From DATFVA01 sp963747755 (GTDB lineage: Bacteria; Bacteroidota; Ignavibacteria; Ignavibacteriales; Ignavibacteriaceae), in contig CAVVGK010000014.1 in the NCBI GenBank assembly GCA_963747755.1, positions 558,001 to 622,000 of the forward strand: 64,000 bases of DNA. The letters run 5' to 3'. Position 1 is the first letter of the stretch. Every line of letters starts with the position of its first letter. Position numbers and translations under genes: made by a program. Shown here in pieces: positions 17,604 to 26,142 of this stretch. The notes under the pieces were generated by a model, which saw nothing but the letters and a program-made list of their open reading frames with translations, made no database searches and had not been told where the DNA came from.

Positions 17604-19499
17604 TCAATTGTCAATGTTCATGTTCCTTTTCCACCACTCAATATATTTATCATACGACCAGTTCACTATACTTCCCGGCACCATCCCGATTTCGTATAGT
17701 TTTGCATAATCTGCCGGATTGTCTTTTGGCAGATGTATCTTGTAATAGCCGGAAGATTTAAGGAATACAGTCCGTACCATCCCAGGGGCCGGCACGGAGG
17801 CTGCGAATTCCATATCAAAATAATTACCGGTTTCAGGCATCTCATAATAACTTTCATCATCCTTATTTATAATTCCGGATATATCCGAACCCTTGTAATC
17901 AACCGCGGAAGTAAGTCCGATATCGGTTCCATTCCCCCTGTGCAGTTTCCCGCTAACCGACGCCAGGTAATCGAACGACCAGAAACCGCACGGCGGATTA
18001 ACCTGCAGTTTGATGGTATCTCCCTTAACACTACTGATATCGATGGGAATGATCCGGCGTTCCGTTACAAATGGTCCTCCTCCCTGTATGATTGTTTTTT
18101 GCGTCCAGCCTGACTCTTCCTCAACGTACACTTTAAGTTCATAAAGCTCTTCATTCTGCAGGAAGCTCATCATCTGGTAGTATTCCATATTTTTCTGATC
18201 AACCTTGCTGTACCATTCGTCCACCTCACTGCCGTACAGCTTCAGCATCTCTTTTATCATATTTGATCCCCAGAGACTCGTCCCCGCATTTATCGCAAGG
18301 TAAAGTGAATCACCTTCGGCAGGTCGTAAAAATGAAAAGTTAAGATGGCTTTGCGTGTAATCCGGTTTATCACCGGAACGGACAGGCATCTTTGTCTGCC
18401 ATGCAGCACCGTCTTCCTTAAGTAGAAATCCTGATATGTCGTTGCCGTCCCCGTCCGTTGCCGCTATAGGGTTCTCTGCCGTTTCAGTAAGATAAACCTT
18501 CCCGTCATTGTTCATTACAGCTTCCGTACCCGTGGGGTGATCTACTGTATATAACCCCATCTCATCTATATATTGGGTTTCGTCCACCTCATTTACTATC
18601 CTCAGCAGGTATTTCCCGTTGATATTTTTAAGGTATTCCAGCCTCGAATACTCGCTCCGCTTCAACCCGATACTAGTTGCCCCGCCGAGCGGTTCGGCAT
18701 CGAAAATGAACTTCTCCCCATCATATGAGTACACAAAAGGACATGATTCTTTCGTTGCCAGTGCAATTGCAAACACTATCGCTGCTACACCAAGACAGCC
18801 GCCTAAAACTGCAAGTGTTGTTAGCCCCGCATCTGATCTCTTCACCTTGACGTCAAGAATATCCTCTATGTTTATTGCCTGTGACTTCCCGTCTTGTGAT
18901 ATCCCGACTATATAATAACCTTCGGGAACGTATCTTCCTCCATCATCATTAAAAGTTCTTACATCCCTGGTCAGATAGACGACCTGCTTGACCCTGATAG
19001 TAGAATCTTTTTTGAACTTCTCAGGTGAAACGGTGTCCGCTTTCGATAAATAAATCCCCGTTAGATCCTTAACGAATAAACCTACATTTCCCACGTGGCT
19101 GACATTGCCGGTAATGATGCCGCGGCTGCTCTCATACTTCCCGCCCTCATTATCGAAATTATATTCTTTCCGGTTCTTCCAGATAACATATATAATCTTC
19201 TTTCCGGCCAGCTGTGAAGTGTCTGCCGGGTATAGCCGGGTTCTGAATTCATCCACATTTTTAGCTGTTATTTGTAATGGGAGTGAATCCACTCCTTTCC
19301 CTTTAATTCTGCTTTCCAAAATGAGCAGCCGGCCGCCATCGTCGTCAAACTTTACTATCTCCGCCGAGGGCAGCACAACTTCTGTTATTTTTTCCTCTTT
19401 CCCAAGCTCTTCTTTAGAGATCTCTTCTTCAGTATAGCACCCTGCAGCCAGGTTGAGAAAACTTAATAAAAGCAGACAGCATATTAATTTCTTAAACAT
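17604..19499 (-). CDS. Large lipoprotein of unknown function
   Basis: A 631-residue protein with a signal peptide and lipobox (LNLAAGC, Cys21). The first 200 residues contain repeated beta segments in which Asp-Asp-Gly-Gly recurs (VKFDDDGGRLLILE, FDNEGGKYESSRG, FNDDGGRYVPEGYY), perhaps three copies of one small module. A hydrophobic segment follows (TLAVLGGCLGVAAIVFAIALA), then a region starting CPFVYSYDGEKFIFDAEPLGGA, and a long beta-rich C-terminus. I do not recognise the family. It lies 13 bp after a radical SAM gene, so the two are probably one operon. Confidence 0.7.
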   Translation of the reverse strand: MFKKLICCLLLLSFLNLAAGCYTEEEISKEELGKEEKITEVVLPSAEIVKFDDDGGRLLILESRIKGKGVDSLPLQITAKNVDEFRTRLYPADTSQLAGKKIIYVIWKNRKEYNFDNEGGKYESSRGIITGNVSHVGNVGLFVKDLTGIYLSKADTVSPEKFKKDSTIRVKQVVYLTRDVRTFNDDGGRYVPEGYYIVGISQDGKSQAINIEDILDVKVKRSDAGLTTLAVLGGCLGVAAIVFAIALATKESCPFVYSYDGEKFIFDAEPLGGATSIGLKRSEYSRLEYLKNINGKYLLRIVNEVDETQYIDEMGLYTVDHPTGTEAVMNNDGKVYLTETAENPIAATDGDGNDISGFLLKEDGAAWQTKMPVRSGDKPDYTQSHLNFSFLRPAEGDSLYLAINAGTSLWGSNMIKEMLKLYGSEVDEWYSKVDQKNMEYYQMMSFLQNEELYELKVYVEEESGWTQKTIIQGGGPFVTERRIIPIDISSVKGDTIKLQVNPPCGFWSFDYLASVSGKLHRGNGTDIGLTSAVDYKGSDISGIINKDDESYYEMPETGNYFDMEFAASVPAPGMVRTVFLKSSGYYKIHLPKDNPADYAKLYEIGMVPGSIVNWSYDKYIEWWKRNMNIDN

Positions 19500-19512
19500 T
19501 TTGTTTCCCTCA

Positions 19513-20772
19513 TTAAAATGTTAATGTATTATACCATTCATTTGAAATCTCCCGGAAAGGCACCGGTAATCCTGAATCTGCATGTTCCTTTAATGCATCC
19601 GAAAGCAGTATAGAGGGACAATCCCTGTGAACAGGCAGCGGCACTGCATATCTCATCCTTCTGTAAATTATGCTGAAATCTTCCTGCATAACATTTCCGA
19701 AAGTTACCGGCATAAAAACGCAGGGATTAACATTACCGGTACTATCTATATAAAAGTGGGACAGCCCTCCCATCATACAGCCCATCTGTTCTTTCCCCTC
19801 TATATGGGCCAGGTAATATATCAGCGGATGATTTTTATGCTTTCGCGATGTATTTGCAGTGATTGTGAATTGCAGCAGCTTCTGTTTCTCCGTTTCACTG
19901 ATGAGATCCTCAGGCTTCAGGTTCATGAACCCCCCGCATGGTCTTGGTTCAAGCAGTTCAACAAGACTGACGTTAAGAGATTTTACGAAGTCCAGGTACC
20001 TGAACAGTTCATCATCCTTCATAACTTCTTTATTCACGCAGAAGTTAACATAAGTCAGAATTCCCTCCTCATTAAAAAGCCGTAACGCATTTACTGCCTG
20101 CTCAAAAGAGCCGCGGCCTCTGATCATATCATGGCGCTCCGGCACGTAGTCATCAAGCCCTATCCCGGCAGCTGTTAGTCCCGCCTTTTTTAACTCCTTA
20201 ACCTTATCCTTCGTTACGGAATTTCCTGATGTATGTATGTGAAAATCAGATAAGTCCTTATCACCGGCATCAAGTATCTTCATCACTTTGTCAAACGCAA
20301 GCAAAGGCTCCCCGCCTGTAAGAATAATTATATTAGTTCCACTTATCTGCAGTTCCTCAACTATTCTGATCCATTGTTCAGCAGGGACAGAAGTATTTTT
20401 ATTTATGTTCTGCCTTTCATAGCAATGTGTGCACTCAAGAGAACACCGGGAGGTGACGGCTAATAAAACTGTATCGATCTGCCGCTTCAACGGCGTACCG
20501 GCCCTTGTAAAATTCATACCGCCGCCGGCTACCATGTTGTCGAATGCTTTTGAGGGGAAGCCGGGTAAAGAAAGAGTTGAATAGCATCGTCCGTTAAATT
20601 TTATGAGTTTTGTAAGGAGCAGCCGCTTTCTTAACCTGAGCGACTCTATAAGACTTTTAATTGAATAAGCTTCCCTGATCAGGGGATTATTTAAGCCCGT
20701 AATTAAAGTCTTTAGAAAGAAAAACAGGATCTCCCGCTTTTTCAGGAATAGAGGTTTGTATTCTCCGGCCAT
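19513..20772 (-). CDS. Radical SAM protein with SPASM-like C-terminus
   Basis: A 419-residue enzyme. The radical SAM cluster motif is CSLECTHCYE (CxxxCxxC), followed by IILTGGEPLL, the SAM-binding GGEP motif. The C-terminus carries more Cys residues (GCMMGG, NPCVFMPV, HRDCPS), suggesting a SPASM-type auxiliary cluster. The N-terminal 100 residues are basic and helical. Such proteins modify peptides or proteins, or mature enzymes. The only co-directional neighbour is the large lipoprotein 13 bp downstream, a possible substrate or partner. I see no small Cys-rich RiPP precursor nearby. Confidence 0.82.
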   Translation of the reverse strand: MAGEYKPLFLKKREILFFFLKTLITGLNNPLIREAYSIKSLIESLRLRKRLLLTKLIKFNGRCYSTLSLPGFPSKAFDNMVAGGGMNFTRAGTPLKRQIDTVLLAVTSRCSLECTHCYERQNINKNTSVPAEQWIRIVEELQISGTNIIILTGGEPLLAFDKVMKILDAGDKDLSDFHIHTSGNSVTKDKVKELKKAGLTAAGIGLDDYVPERHDMIRGRGSFEQAVNALRLFNEEGILTYVNFCVNKEVMKDDELFRYLDFVKSLNVSLVELLEPRPCGGFMNLKPEDLISETEKQKLLQFTITANTSRKHKNHPLIYYLAHIEGKEQMGCMMGGLSHFYIDSTGNVNPCVFMPVTFGNVMQEDFSIIYRRMRYAVPLPVHRDCPSILLSDALKEHADSGLPVPFREISNEWYNTLTF

Positions 20773-20883
20773 TTTAGCTCCCCGGTTTCGTTCATCTATT
20801 TTAGTTTTCTATAGCAGCAGGACTAATAAGTTAATTCAGTCCACACCGCGGGTTAATGATACGGGATTATTAGAGGAGAGTTG

Positions 20884-21414
20884 TCAAAAAATTGTCATTT
20901 TTTGGGTGAGGCAAAAAAAATCCCGCACCACGAAAGGGGGTCGTGCGGGTAACAGCAGCATATAAGGAGCATCACCGGTTTCTCTGCTGAGAACCGACTG
21001 CATAATGGCAGGAGATTCTTCTTTCAGCAGAACACCGTTTTGATCAAATGTGCTGTCTACCCAGCTCGCTGCAAGGTCAGTGATATTTACTGCGTACCAG
21101 CCGGGAACATCCGGAGTTAATGTATCCTCTGCACCGACGTTATAGCCGGCCGCGAAGTTGTTCCAGGTAGCAGTATTTTCATCCCAGGGTACCGTAATGC
21201 CGTGCACTGTGATCGCTTCATTTTCAGCATCTGCAACGCGGACATAAATGAATGCCGAATCTACAATCGCACCGATTGGAATTGTTAATTTTTGTGATTG
21301 ATTCACGCCCGTGTTGTTTACCGGACCGATTGGGTTTTGGTTCTGCTGACAGCCCGAAAAAATGAGGATCGCCGCCAAAGCAGCAGATACTATATAGTTT
21401 CTTACCTTATTCAT
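20884..21414 (-). CDS. DNRLRE-like lipoprotein with an extended 3' end
   Basis: A 176-residue protein with a lipobox (LIFSGC, Cys22). The mature region resembles a DNRLRE/CBM-like surface domain: IDSAFIYVRVADAENEAITV, WDENTATWNNFAAGY and WYAVNITDLAASWVDS (in parts). These are the alternating strand and Trp patterns of that family. The last about 20 residues (after DAPYMLLL) are encoded by an intrinsic-terminator hairpin and its T-run, so the real stop was probably upstream and was lost by mutation. It is otherwise a single gene with no clear partner. Confidence 0.6.
   Translation of the reverse strand: MNKVRNYIVSAALAAILIFSGCQQNQNPIGPVNNTGVNQSQKLTIPIGAIVDSAFIYVRVADAENEAITVHGITVPWDENTATWNNFAAGYNVGAEDTLTPDVPGWYAVNITDLAASWVDSTFDQNGVLLKEESPAIMQSVLSRETGDAPYMLLLPARPPFVVRDFFCLTQKMTIF
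20913..20949 (-). terminator. Intrinsic terminator inside the end of the DNRLRE-like ORF
   Basis: On the minus strand CCCGCAC and GTGCGGG form a perfect 7-bp GC-rich stem (plus strand 20922-20928 and 20943-20949) followed by a run of eight T. The orientation suits transcripts of the lipoprotein gene. It lies inside the open frame, before its stop at 20884. Confidence 0.75.
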
Positions 21415-21691
21415 TTTTCACCTTTGTTATTAAAATTATCGAAATGATCTTTTTAGAAATCTGTCTGTTTCTAACTCTCCTGAAATGTTGAGTTGATGAA
21501 AAATATTTTATAAAGATTAATTGTCTACCGCAATTATCAGTGATTAGTAACACTGTGCGAAGGCCTATGAAGATGACAGATTTGACGTCGATAGGATCAA
21601 TATGAGACAAGGAGGCGGGGGGTTATCGCAGCACAACCGGCCGCCGGAATATTCCGGAAGCCGGTATGCATGTTTAATTCAGTGCGTTTTA

Positions 21692-22207
21692 TTATTCCGG
21701 TACGCGGGGATTGAATGGAGCAAAAACTCCGTCGGGATTATTGTACCATACCCATGCGTGAAGCGTCCATAACTGGAACTGCGTATTTACATCCCATACA
21801 TCCTGGTCACCTGTAAATCCTTCAGGAGCGTCCGCAGAAAGACTAAGAGGAACCGCATACTCAACTGCTACAAGCTGATAGCCGCCGTCCGGTTTCTCCA
21901 TGTAAACTAGCAGTTCGGGATGTTCCATATCAAACGTAGAGTTAACCAGTGATCCATTCAGATAATGCCATCCCATATGTGGTACGGGCAGGTTTATATC
22001 CGCATAACCATCTGCTATTGCCGTGTTGATATTATGGTACCTGGCCGTCGCTGCTCTTACACGTGCAAGTTCAACCTGCAGCTGATTATCCTTGTTCAGG
22101 CTGCCGGAAGGGGTAACAGGATTATCAGTCATTTTGTCCTGACTGCATCCAGCCGCAAAGAATACGGCAGCGATGAAAGAAACGAAAATTAAAAGAGCCT
22201 TTTTCAT
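21692..22207 (-). CDS. Small lipoprotein of unknown function
   Basis: A 171-residue protein. I start it at 22207 (MKKALLIFVSFIAAVFFAAGC, read in parts), which has a GGAGG site upstream; an in-frame start four codons earlier lacks one. The lipobox Cys is Cys21. The mature part has helical RVRAATARYHNINTAIADGY, then HMGWHYLNGSLVN and DMEHPELLVYMEK, and ends LHAWVWYNNPDGVFAPFNP. The pattern recurs in bacterial secreted proteins of unknown role. It is 17 bp downstream of a DUF4242 gene and probably in its operon. The 277-bp gap 21415-21691 shows no gene I can support. Confidence 0.7.
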   Translation of the reverse strand: MKKALLIFVSFIAAVFFAAGCSQDKMTDNPVTPSGSLNKDNQLQVELARVRAATARYHNINTAIADGYADINLPVPHMGWHYLNGSLVNSTFDMEHPELLVYMEKPDGGYQLVAVEYAVPLSLSADAPEGFTGDQDVWDVNTQFQLWTLHAWVWYNNPDGVFAPFNPRVPE

Positions 22208-22224
22208 TAGAACCTCCATTATTG

Positions 22225-22599
22225 TTATTTATAGAAATAGGGATCAAGAACACTTACTTCAATGATCTTATCAACCGGCAAGCCGTTTGCCTTGGCCGAT
22301 TTTTCAATGGCTTCCGGCGAGGGCGCATCGTAAATGCAGAATGATTTTTTCTTATCGAGAGTGACGTAAGAATGTACCCACGTAACGTTATCCTCCGCGT
22401 TGTTGGATACAACTGTAAGACATAGGTCCTTTCCAACCTGATCGAGCGGTATATTCAATCCGTTAGAGAAAGTTCTCTCAACCAGGTAGCGGTGCATGCT
22501 GATTTTCTTATGAGCCTCGGGCTTAGCCTGCCCGCTGACCGGAACTGCGGCAAATGCCATCATTATTATTGAAAACATCATCACGGCGACACTTTTCAT
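22225..22599 (-). CDS. Secreted DUF4242 protein
   Basis: A 124-residue protein with a signal peptide (MMFSIIMMAFAAVPVSGQA). The mature part has the DUF4242 pattern: RYLVERTFSNGLNIP, VTWVHSYVTLDKKKSFCIYD, APSPEAIEKSAKANGLPVDK and IIEVSVLDPYF. Some relatives bind nickel through a ferredoxin-like fold, but binding here is not shown. It is the middle gene of three co-directional small secreted proteins and a paralogue of the gene 20 bp upstream. Confidence 0.82.
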   Translation of the reverse strand: MKSVAVMMFSIIMMAFAAVPVSGQAKPEAHKKISMHRYLVERTFSNGLNIPLDQVGKDLCLTVVSNNAEDNVTWVHSYVTLDKKKSFCIYDAPSPEAIEKSAKANGLPVDKIIEVSVLDPYFYK

Positions 22600-22619
22600 T
22601 TTGATCCTCCGATTAGTTG

Positions 22620-22979
22620 TTAATGATATATAAAGAAATATGGTTCTAAAACTGAGACTTCAATTATCAGATCGACCGGAAGATTATTTCTGCGAGCAGC
22701 CCTCCTCAATGCCTCAGGTGAAGGTGCGTCATAAAGGCAGAATGATTTCTTTCTGTCGCCCGTAACAAATGAGCGTATCCAGGTTACTTCATCCAGTATA
22801 TTATTGGTCACAACCTTAAGGCACTCTTCCGCTCCGCTCTCATCGGCCGGAATATTCAGCCCGTTAACAAACGATCTCAGCACCAGATAGCGCGGCATAA
22901 CACTGTTTCCTTGTTTAATGTCGGTTAATTTGTCTGATGCTAAAATGAGGATTATAAAACAGAGCGGAATCGGGAACAT
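22620..22979 (-). CDS. DUF4242 protein, tandem paralogue
   Basis: A 119-residue copy of the same domain as the next gene: RYLVLRSFVNGLNIP, VTWIRSFVTGDRKKSFCLYD, APSPEALRRAARRNNLPVD, VSVLEPYF. The first 20 residues (MFPIPLCFIILILASD) are hydrophobic but lack a clean cleavage site, so it may be anchored or use the internal start MPRYLVLRS. The pair probably arose by tandem duplication. It is the first gene of the three-gene unit. Confidence 0.78.
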   Translation of the reverse strand: MFPIPLCFIILILASDKLTDIKQGNSVMPRYLVLRSFVNGLNIPADESGAEECLKVVTNNILDEVTWIRSFVTGDRKKSFCLYDAPSPEALRRAARRNNLPVDLIIEVSVLEPYFFIYH

Positions 22980-23021
22980 TCCCTATTTTTGGAAGGAAGG
23001 ATACCTATATTATTGAATGTT

Positions 23022-23089
23022 CAACCCCTACGGGGTTGTGCTTGTACTGCTGATGGTCGTGTTATAGATATTAAACCCTTATGGGGTTT
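23022..23089. repeat. Two small perfect hairpins before the 137-bp array
   Basis: CAACCCC-TAC-GGGGTTG (23022-23038) and AAACCC-TTATG-GGGTTT (23073-23089) are two short palindromes 35 bp apart. They resemble the short REP-like hairpins scattered in this phylum. They stand between the DUF4242 gene and the array. Confidence 0.6.
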
Positions 23090-23112
23090 CTGCGGAGGAT
23101 CGTCAACCTCAC

Positions 23113-24000
23113 CAGATCTCTTAACCCCAATTTCTCCTACTTCCTTTTTACTTACTTCTGTACTCAATCCCCGTCACCCCACATTGCCGTTAGCCTTTAG
23201 GCAACGGTTTTTGAGCTTCCATCACTGCTTCCCGGCTTTAGCCCCATTAATAATCTCTTAACCCCAATTTCTCCTACTTCCTTTTTACTTACTTCTGTAC
23301 TCAATCCCCGTCACCCCACATTGCCGTTAGCCTTTAGGCAACGGTTTTTGAGCTTCCATCACTGCTTCCCGGCTTTAGCCCCATTAATAATTTCTTAACC
23401 CCAATTTCTCCTACTTCCTTTTTACTTACTTCTGTACTCAATCCCCGTCACCCCACATTGCCGTTAGCCTTTAGGCAACGGTTTTTGAGCTTCCATCACT
23501 GCTTCCCGGCTTTAGCCCCGTTAATAATTTCTTAACCCCAATTTCTCCTACTTCCTTTTTACTTACTTCTGTACTCAATCCCCGTCACCCCACATTGCCG
23601 TTAGCCTTTAGGCAACGGTTTTTGAGCTTCCATCACTGCTTCCCGGCTTTAGCCCCATTAATAATTTCTTAACCCCAATTTCTCCTACTTCCTTTTTACT
23701 TACTTCTGTACTCAATCCCCGTCACCCCACATTGCCGTTAGCCTTTAGGCAACGGTTTTTGAGCTTCCATCATTGCTTCCCGGCTTTAGCCCCATTAATA
23801 ATCTCTTAACCCCAATTTCTCCTACTTCCTTTTTACTTACTTCTGTACTCAATCCCCGTCACCCCACATTGCCGTTAGCCTTTAGGCAACGGTTTTTGAG
23901 CTTCCATCACTGCTTCCCGGCTTTAGCCCCATTAATAATTTCTTAACCCCAATTTCTCCTACTTCCTTTTTACTTACTTCTGTACTCAATCCCCGTCACC
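23113..24000. repeat. Tandem array of a 137-bp unit, six full copies plus a partial
   Basis: The string ACCCCAATTT recurs at 23124, 23261, 23398, 23535, 23672, 23809 and 23946, exactly 137 bp apart. Copies are nearly identical, with a few single-base differences (for example TAATCTCTT versus TAATTTCTT). Each unit contains the palindrome starting TTGCCGTTAG and ending GGCAACGG, plus CCCGGCTTTAGCC. The last partial copy (about 55 bp) runs into the 3' end of the aldo/keto reductase gene. The unit therefore includes the gene's last eight sense codons and stop codon, so the array seems seeded from that 3' end. Confidence 0.92.
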
Positions 24001-24962
24001 TCGTGCGGCACATACCTCTCCTCCAGCCTTTTTACCTCCTCCTCCGTCAGCTTAACCGAAACTGCACCCAGTGCGTCCTCCAGATGTTCCATCTTTGTAG
24101 TGCCGACAATAGGAGCTGTAACCGCCGGTTGAGAAAGAAGCCATGCCAGTGAAACCTGCGCCTGTGAAATCCCCCTCTCTTTTGCAATTTCTGTAACCAC
24201 ATCAACTACCTTCTTATCGTCCTGCTCGGTCCTCTCATATAAAGTTTTACCGAAGACATCTGTTTTAGCTCTTTCAGTCTCCTCCTGCTTCTGCCAGGGT
24301 CGTGCTAAATGGCCTCGTGCAAGAGGACTCCATGGTATAACACCAATCCCCTCTTCCCTGCACACAGGCAGCATCTCGCGTTCCTCCTCCCGGTAGAGCA
24401 GGTTGTAATAATTCTGCATCGATACAAACCGGGTCCACCCGTGCAGATCAGCAAGGTAAAGAGCTTTGGTAAACTGCCATGCAAACATTGATGACGCACC
24501 TATATACCTCACCTTCCCCGACTTCACCACGTCGTGCAGGGCTTCAAGTGTTTCCTCGATCGGTGTGGAATAATCCCAGCGGTGTATCTGGTAAAGGTCG
24601 ACGTAATCGGTATTAAGGCGTTTGAGACTGTTATCGATCTCGGTGAATACCTGTTTACGCGAAAGTCCTGCGCTGTTCACATCCTTCCGCATCGGGAAGA
24701 ACAACTTCGTTGCCAGCACGACCTCCTCACGCTTTGCGAAATCGCCCAGCGCCCTGCCGGTTATTTCCTCGCTTATACCCGCAGCATACATATTCGCAGT
24801 ATCGAAGAAGTTAATCCCCTCCTCAACTGCTTTCTTTATTATAGGGCGGCTCTGCTCCTCGTCCAGCATCCATTTGCGCGACTGAGGACTTCCGAAGCTC
24901 ATACATCCGAGACAAATCCTTGATACTTTTAGTCCTGTTTTACCCAGGTTAGTATATTCCAT
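23970..24962 (-). CDS. Aldo/keto reductase
   Basis: A 330-residue NADPH-dependent oxidoreductase of the Tas/YajO-like branch. It begins MEYTNLGKTGLKVSRICLGCMSFG, with FFDTANMYAAGISEEITGRAL (Asp and Tyr of the active site), VLATKLFFP for the Lys, and LYQIHRWD for the His; pieces are quoted separately. The C-terminal cofactor segment is APIVGTTKMEHLEDALGA. The last eight sense codons and stop lie inside the terminal copy of the 137-bp repeat. Length is normal for the family, so the repeat has not truncated it. Confidence 0.9.
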   Translation of the reverse strand: MEYTNLGKTGLKVSRICLGCMSFGSPQSRKWMLDEEQSRPIIKKAVEEGINFFDTANMYAAGISEEITGRALGDFAKREEVVLATKLFFPMRKDVNSAGLSRKQVFTEIDNSLKRLNTDYVDLYQIHRWDYSTPIEETLEALHDVVKSGKVRYIGASSMFAWQFTKALYLADLHGWTRFVSMQNYYNLLYREEEREMLPVCREEGIGVIPWSPLARGHLARPWQKQEETERAKTDVFGKTLYERTEQDDKKVVDVVTEIAKERGISQAQVSLAWLLSQPAVTAPIVGTTKMEHLEDALGAVSVKLTEEEVKRLEERYVPHEVTGIEYRSK

Positions 24963-25107
24963 TTTTCCTACCTCTGCGGTTTTTATATAGAGAAGTGTGA
25001 AATATAAAATATTTATGAATGAACTTCGAAAAACAGAATACTATTTGTGCGCTCCAAGACCCCGAATGTTCCGAAGAGCAGATAATACAATGTACCCTCT
25101 ACCTACG

Positions 25108-26067
25108 CATCTCAACCCCAATTGCCGTCGTGTTTTAACCGGCGGATTACTTTCGCATCTCAACCCCAATTGCCGTCGTGTTTTAACCGACGGATTACTT
25201 TCGCATCTCAACCCCAATTGCCGTCGTGTTTTAACCGGCGGATTACTTTCGCATCTCAACCCCAATTGCCGTCGTGTTTTAACCGGCGGATTACTTTCGC
25301 ATCTCAACCCCAATTGCCGTCGTGTTTTAACCGACGGATTACTTTCGCATCTCAACCCCAATTGCCGTCGTGTTTTAACCGACGGATTACTTTCGCATCT
25401 CAACCCCAATTGCCGTCCTGTTTTAACTGACGGATTACTTTCGCATCTCAACCCCAATTGCCGTCGTGTTTTAACCGACGGATTACTTTCGCATCTCAAC
25501 CCCAATTGCCGTCGTGTTTTAACCGACGGATTACTTTCGCATCTCAACCCCAATTGCCGTCGTGTTTTAACCGACGGATTACTTTCGCATCTCAACCCCA
25601 ATTGCCGTCGTGTTTTAACCGACGGATTACTTTCGCATCTCAACCCCAATTGCCGTCCTGTTTTAACCGACGGATTACTTTCGCATCTCAACCCCAATTG
25701 CCGTCGTGTTTTAACCGACGGATTACTTTCGCATCTCAACCCCAATTGCCGTCGTGTTTTAACTGACGGATTACTTTCGCATCTCAACCCCAATTGCCGT
25801 CGTGTTTTAACCGACGGATTACTTTCGCATCTCAACCCCAATTGCCGTCGTGTTTTAACCGACGGATTACTTTCGCATCTCAACCCCAATTGCCGTCGTG
25901 TTTTAACCGACGGATTACTTTCGCATCTCAACCCCAATTGCCGTCGTGTTTTAACCGACGGATTACTTTCGCATCTCAACCCCAATTGCCGTCGTGTTTT
26001 AACCGACGGATTACTTTCGCATCTCAACCCCAATTGCCGTCGTGTTTTAACCGACGGATTGATATAT
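25108..26067. repeat. Tandem array of a 48-bp unit, 20 copies
   Basis: The unit starts CATCTCAACCCCAATTG and repeats from 25108 to 26020 at exactly 48-bp spacing, giving 20 copies; the last diverges after about 40 bp. Each unit holds a perfect 6-bp inverted repeat CCGTCG and CGACGG around TGTTTTAAC. Copies 1, 3 and 4 have CGGCGG, and copies 7 and 12 have CCGTCC. Because 48 is divisible by three, long open frames run through it on both strands, but these are artefacts. No unique spacers occur, so it is not a CRISPR. It lies between the aldo/keto reductase gene and the M16 pseudogene. Confidence 0.93.
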
Positions 26068-26142
26068 TCCTGTAATATCCCGGCTTTAGCCCCATTAACA
26101 CGAAGTCCTTACACTGCCAGCAACCTCACAACCCACGCACCA

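Noticed and set aside
21407..21610. A 67-codon minus-strand frame upstream of the DNRLRE-like gene
   Set aside because: Overlaps the start of the lipoprotein, has no ribosome site and no coding-like composition.
23113..24000. Possible CRISPR or integron-type cassette array
   Set aside because: Whole 137-bp units are nearly identical, with no variable part and no integrase beside them.
25041..26033. A 330-codon minus-strand open frame in the same array
   Set aside because: Same artefact of a 48-bp unit; 16-residue repeat with no known family and no ribosome site.
25108..26067. Possible CRISPR array
   Set aside because: Units are contiguous 48-bp repeats with no unique spacers, and no cas genes are near.
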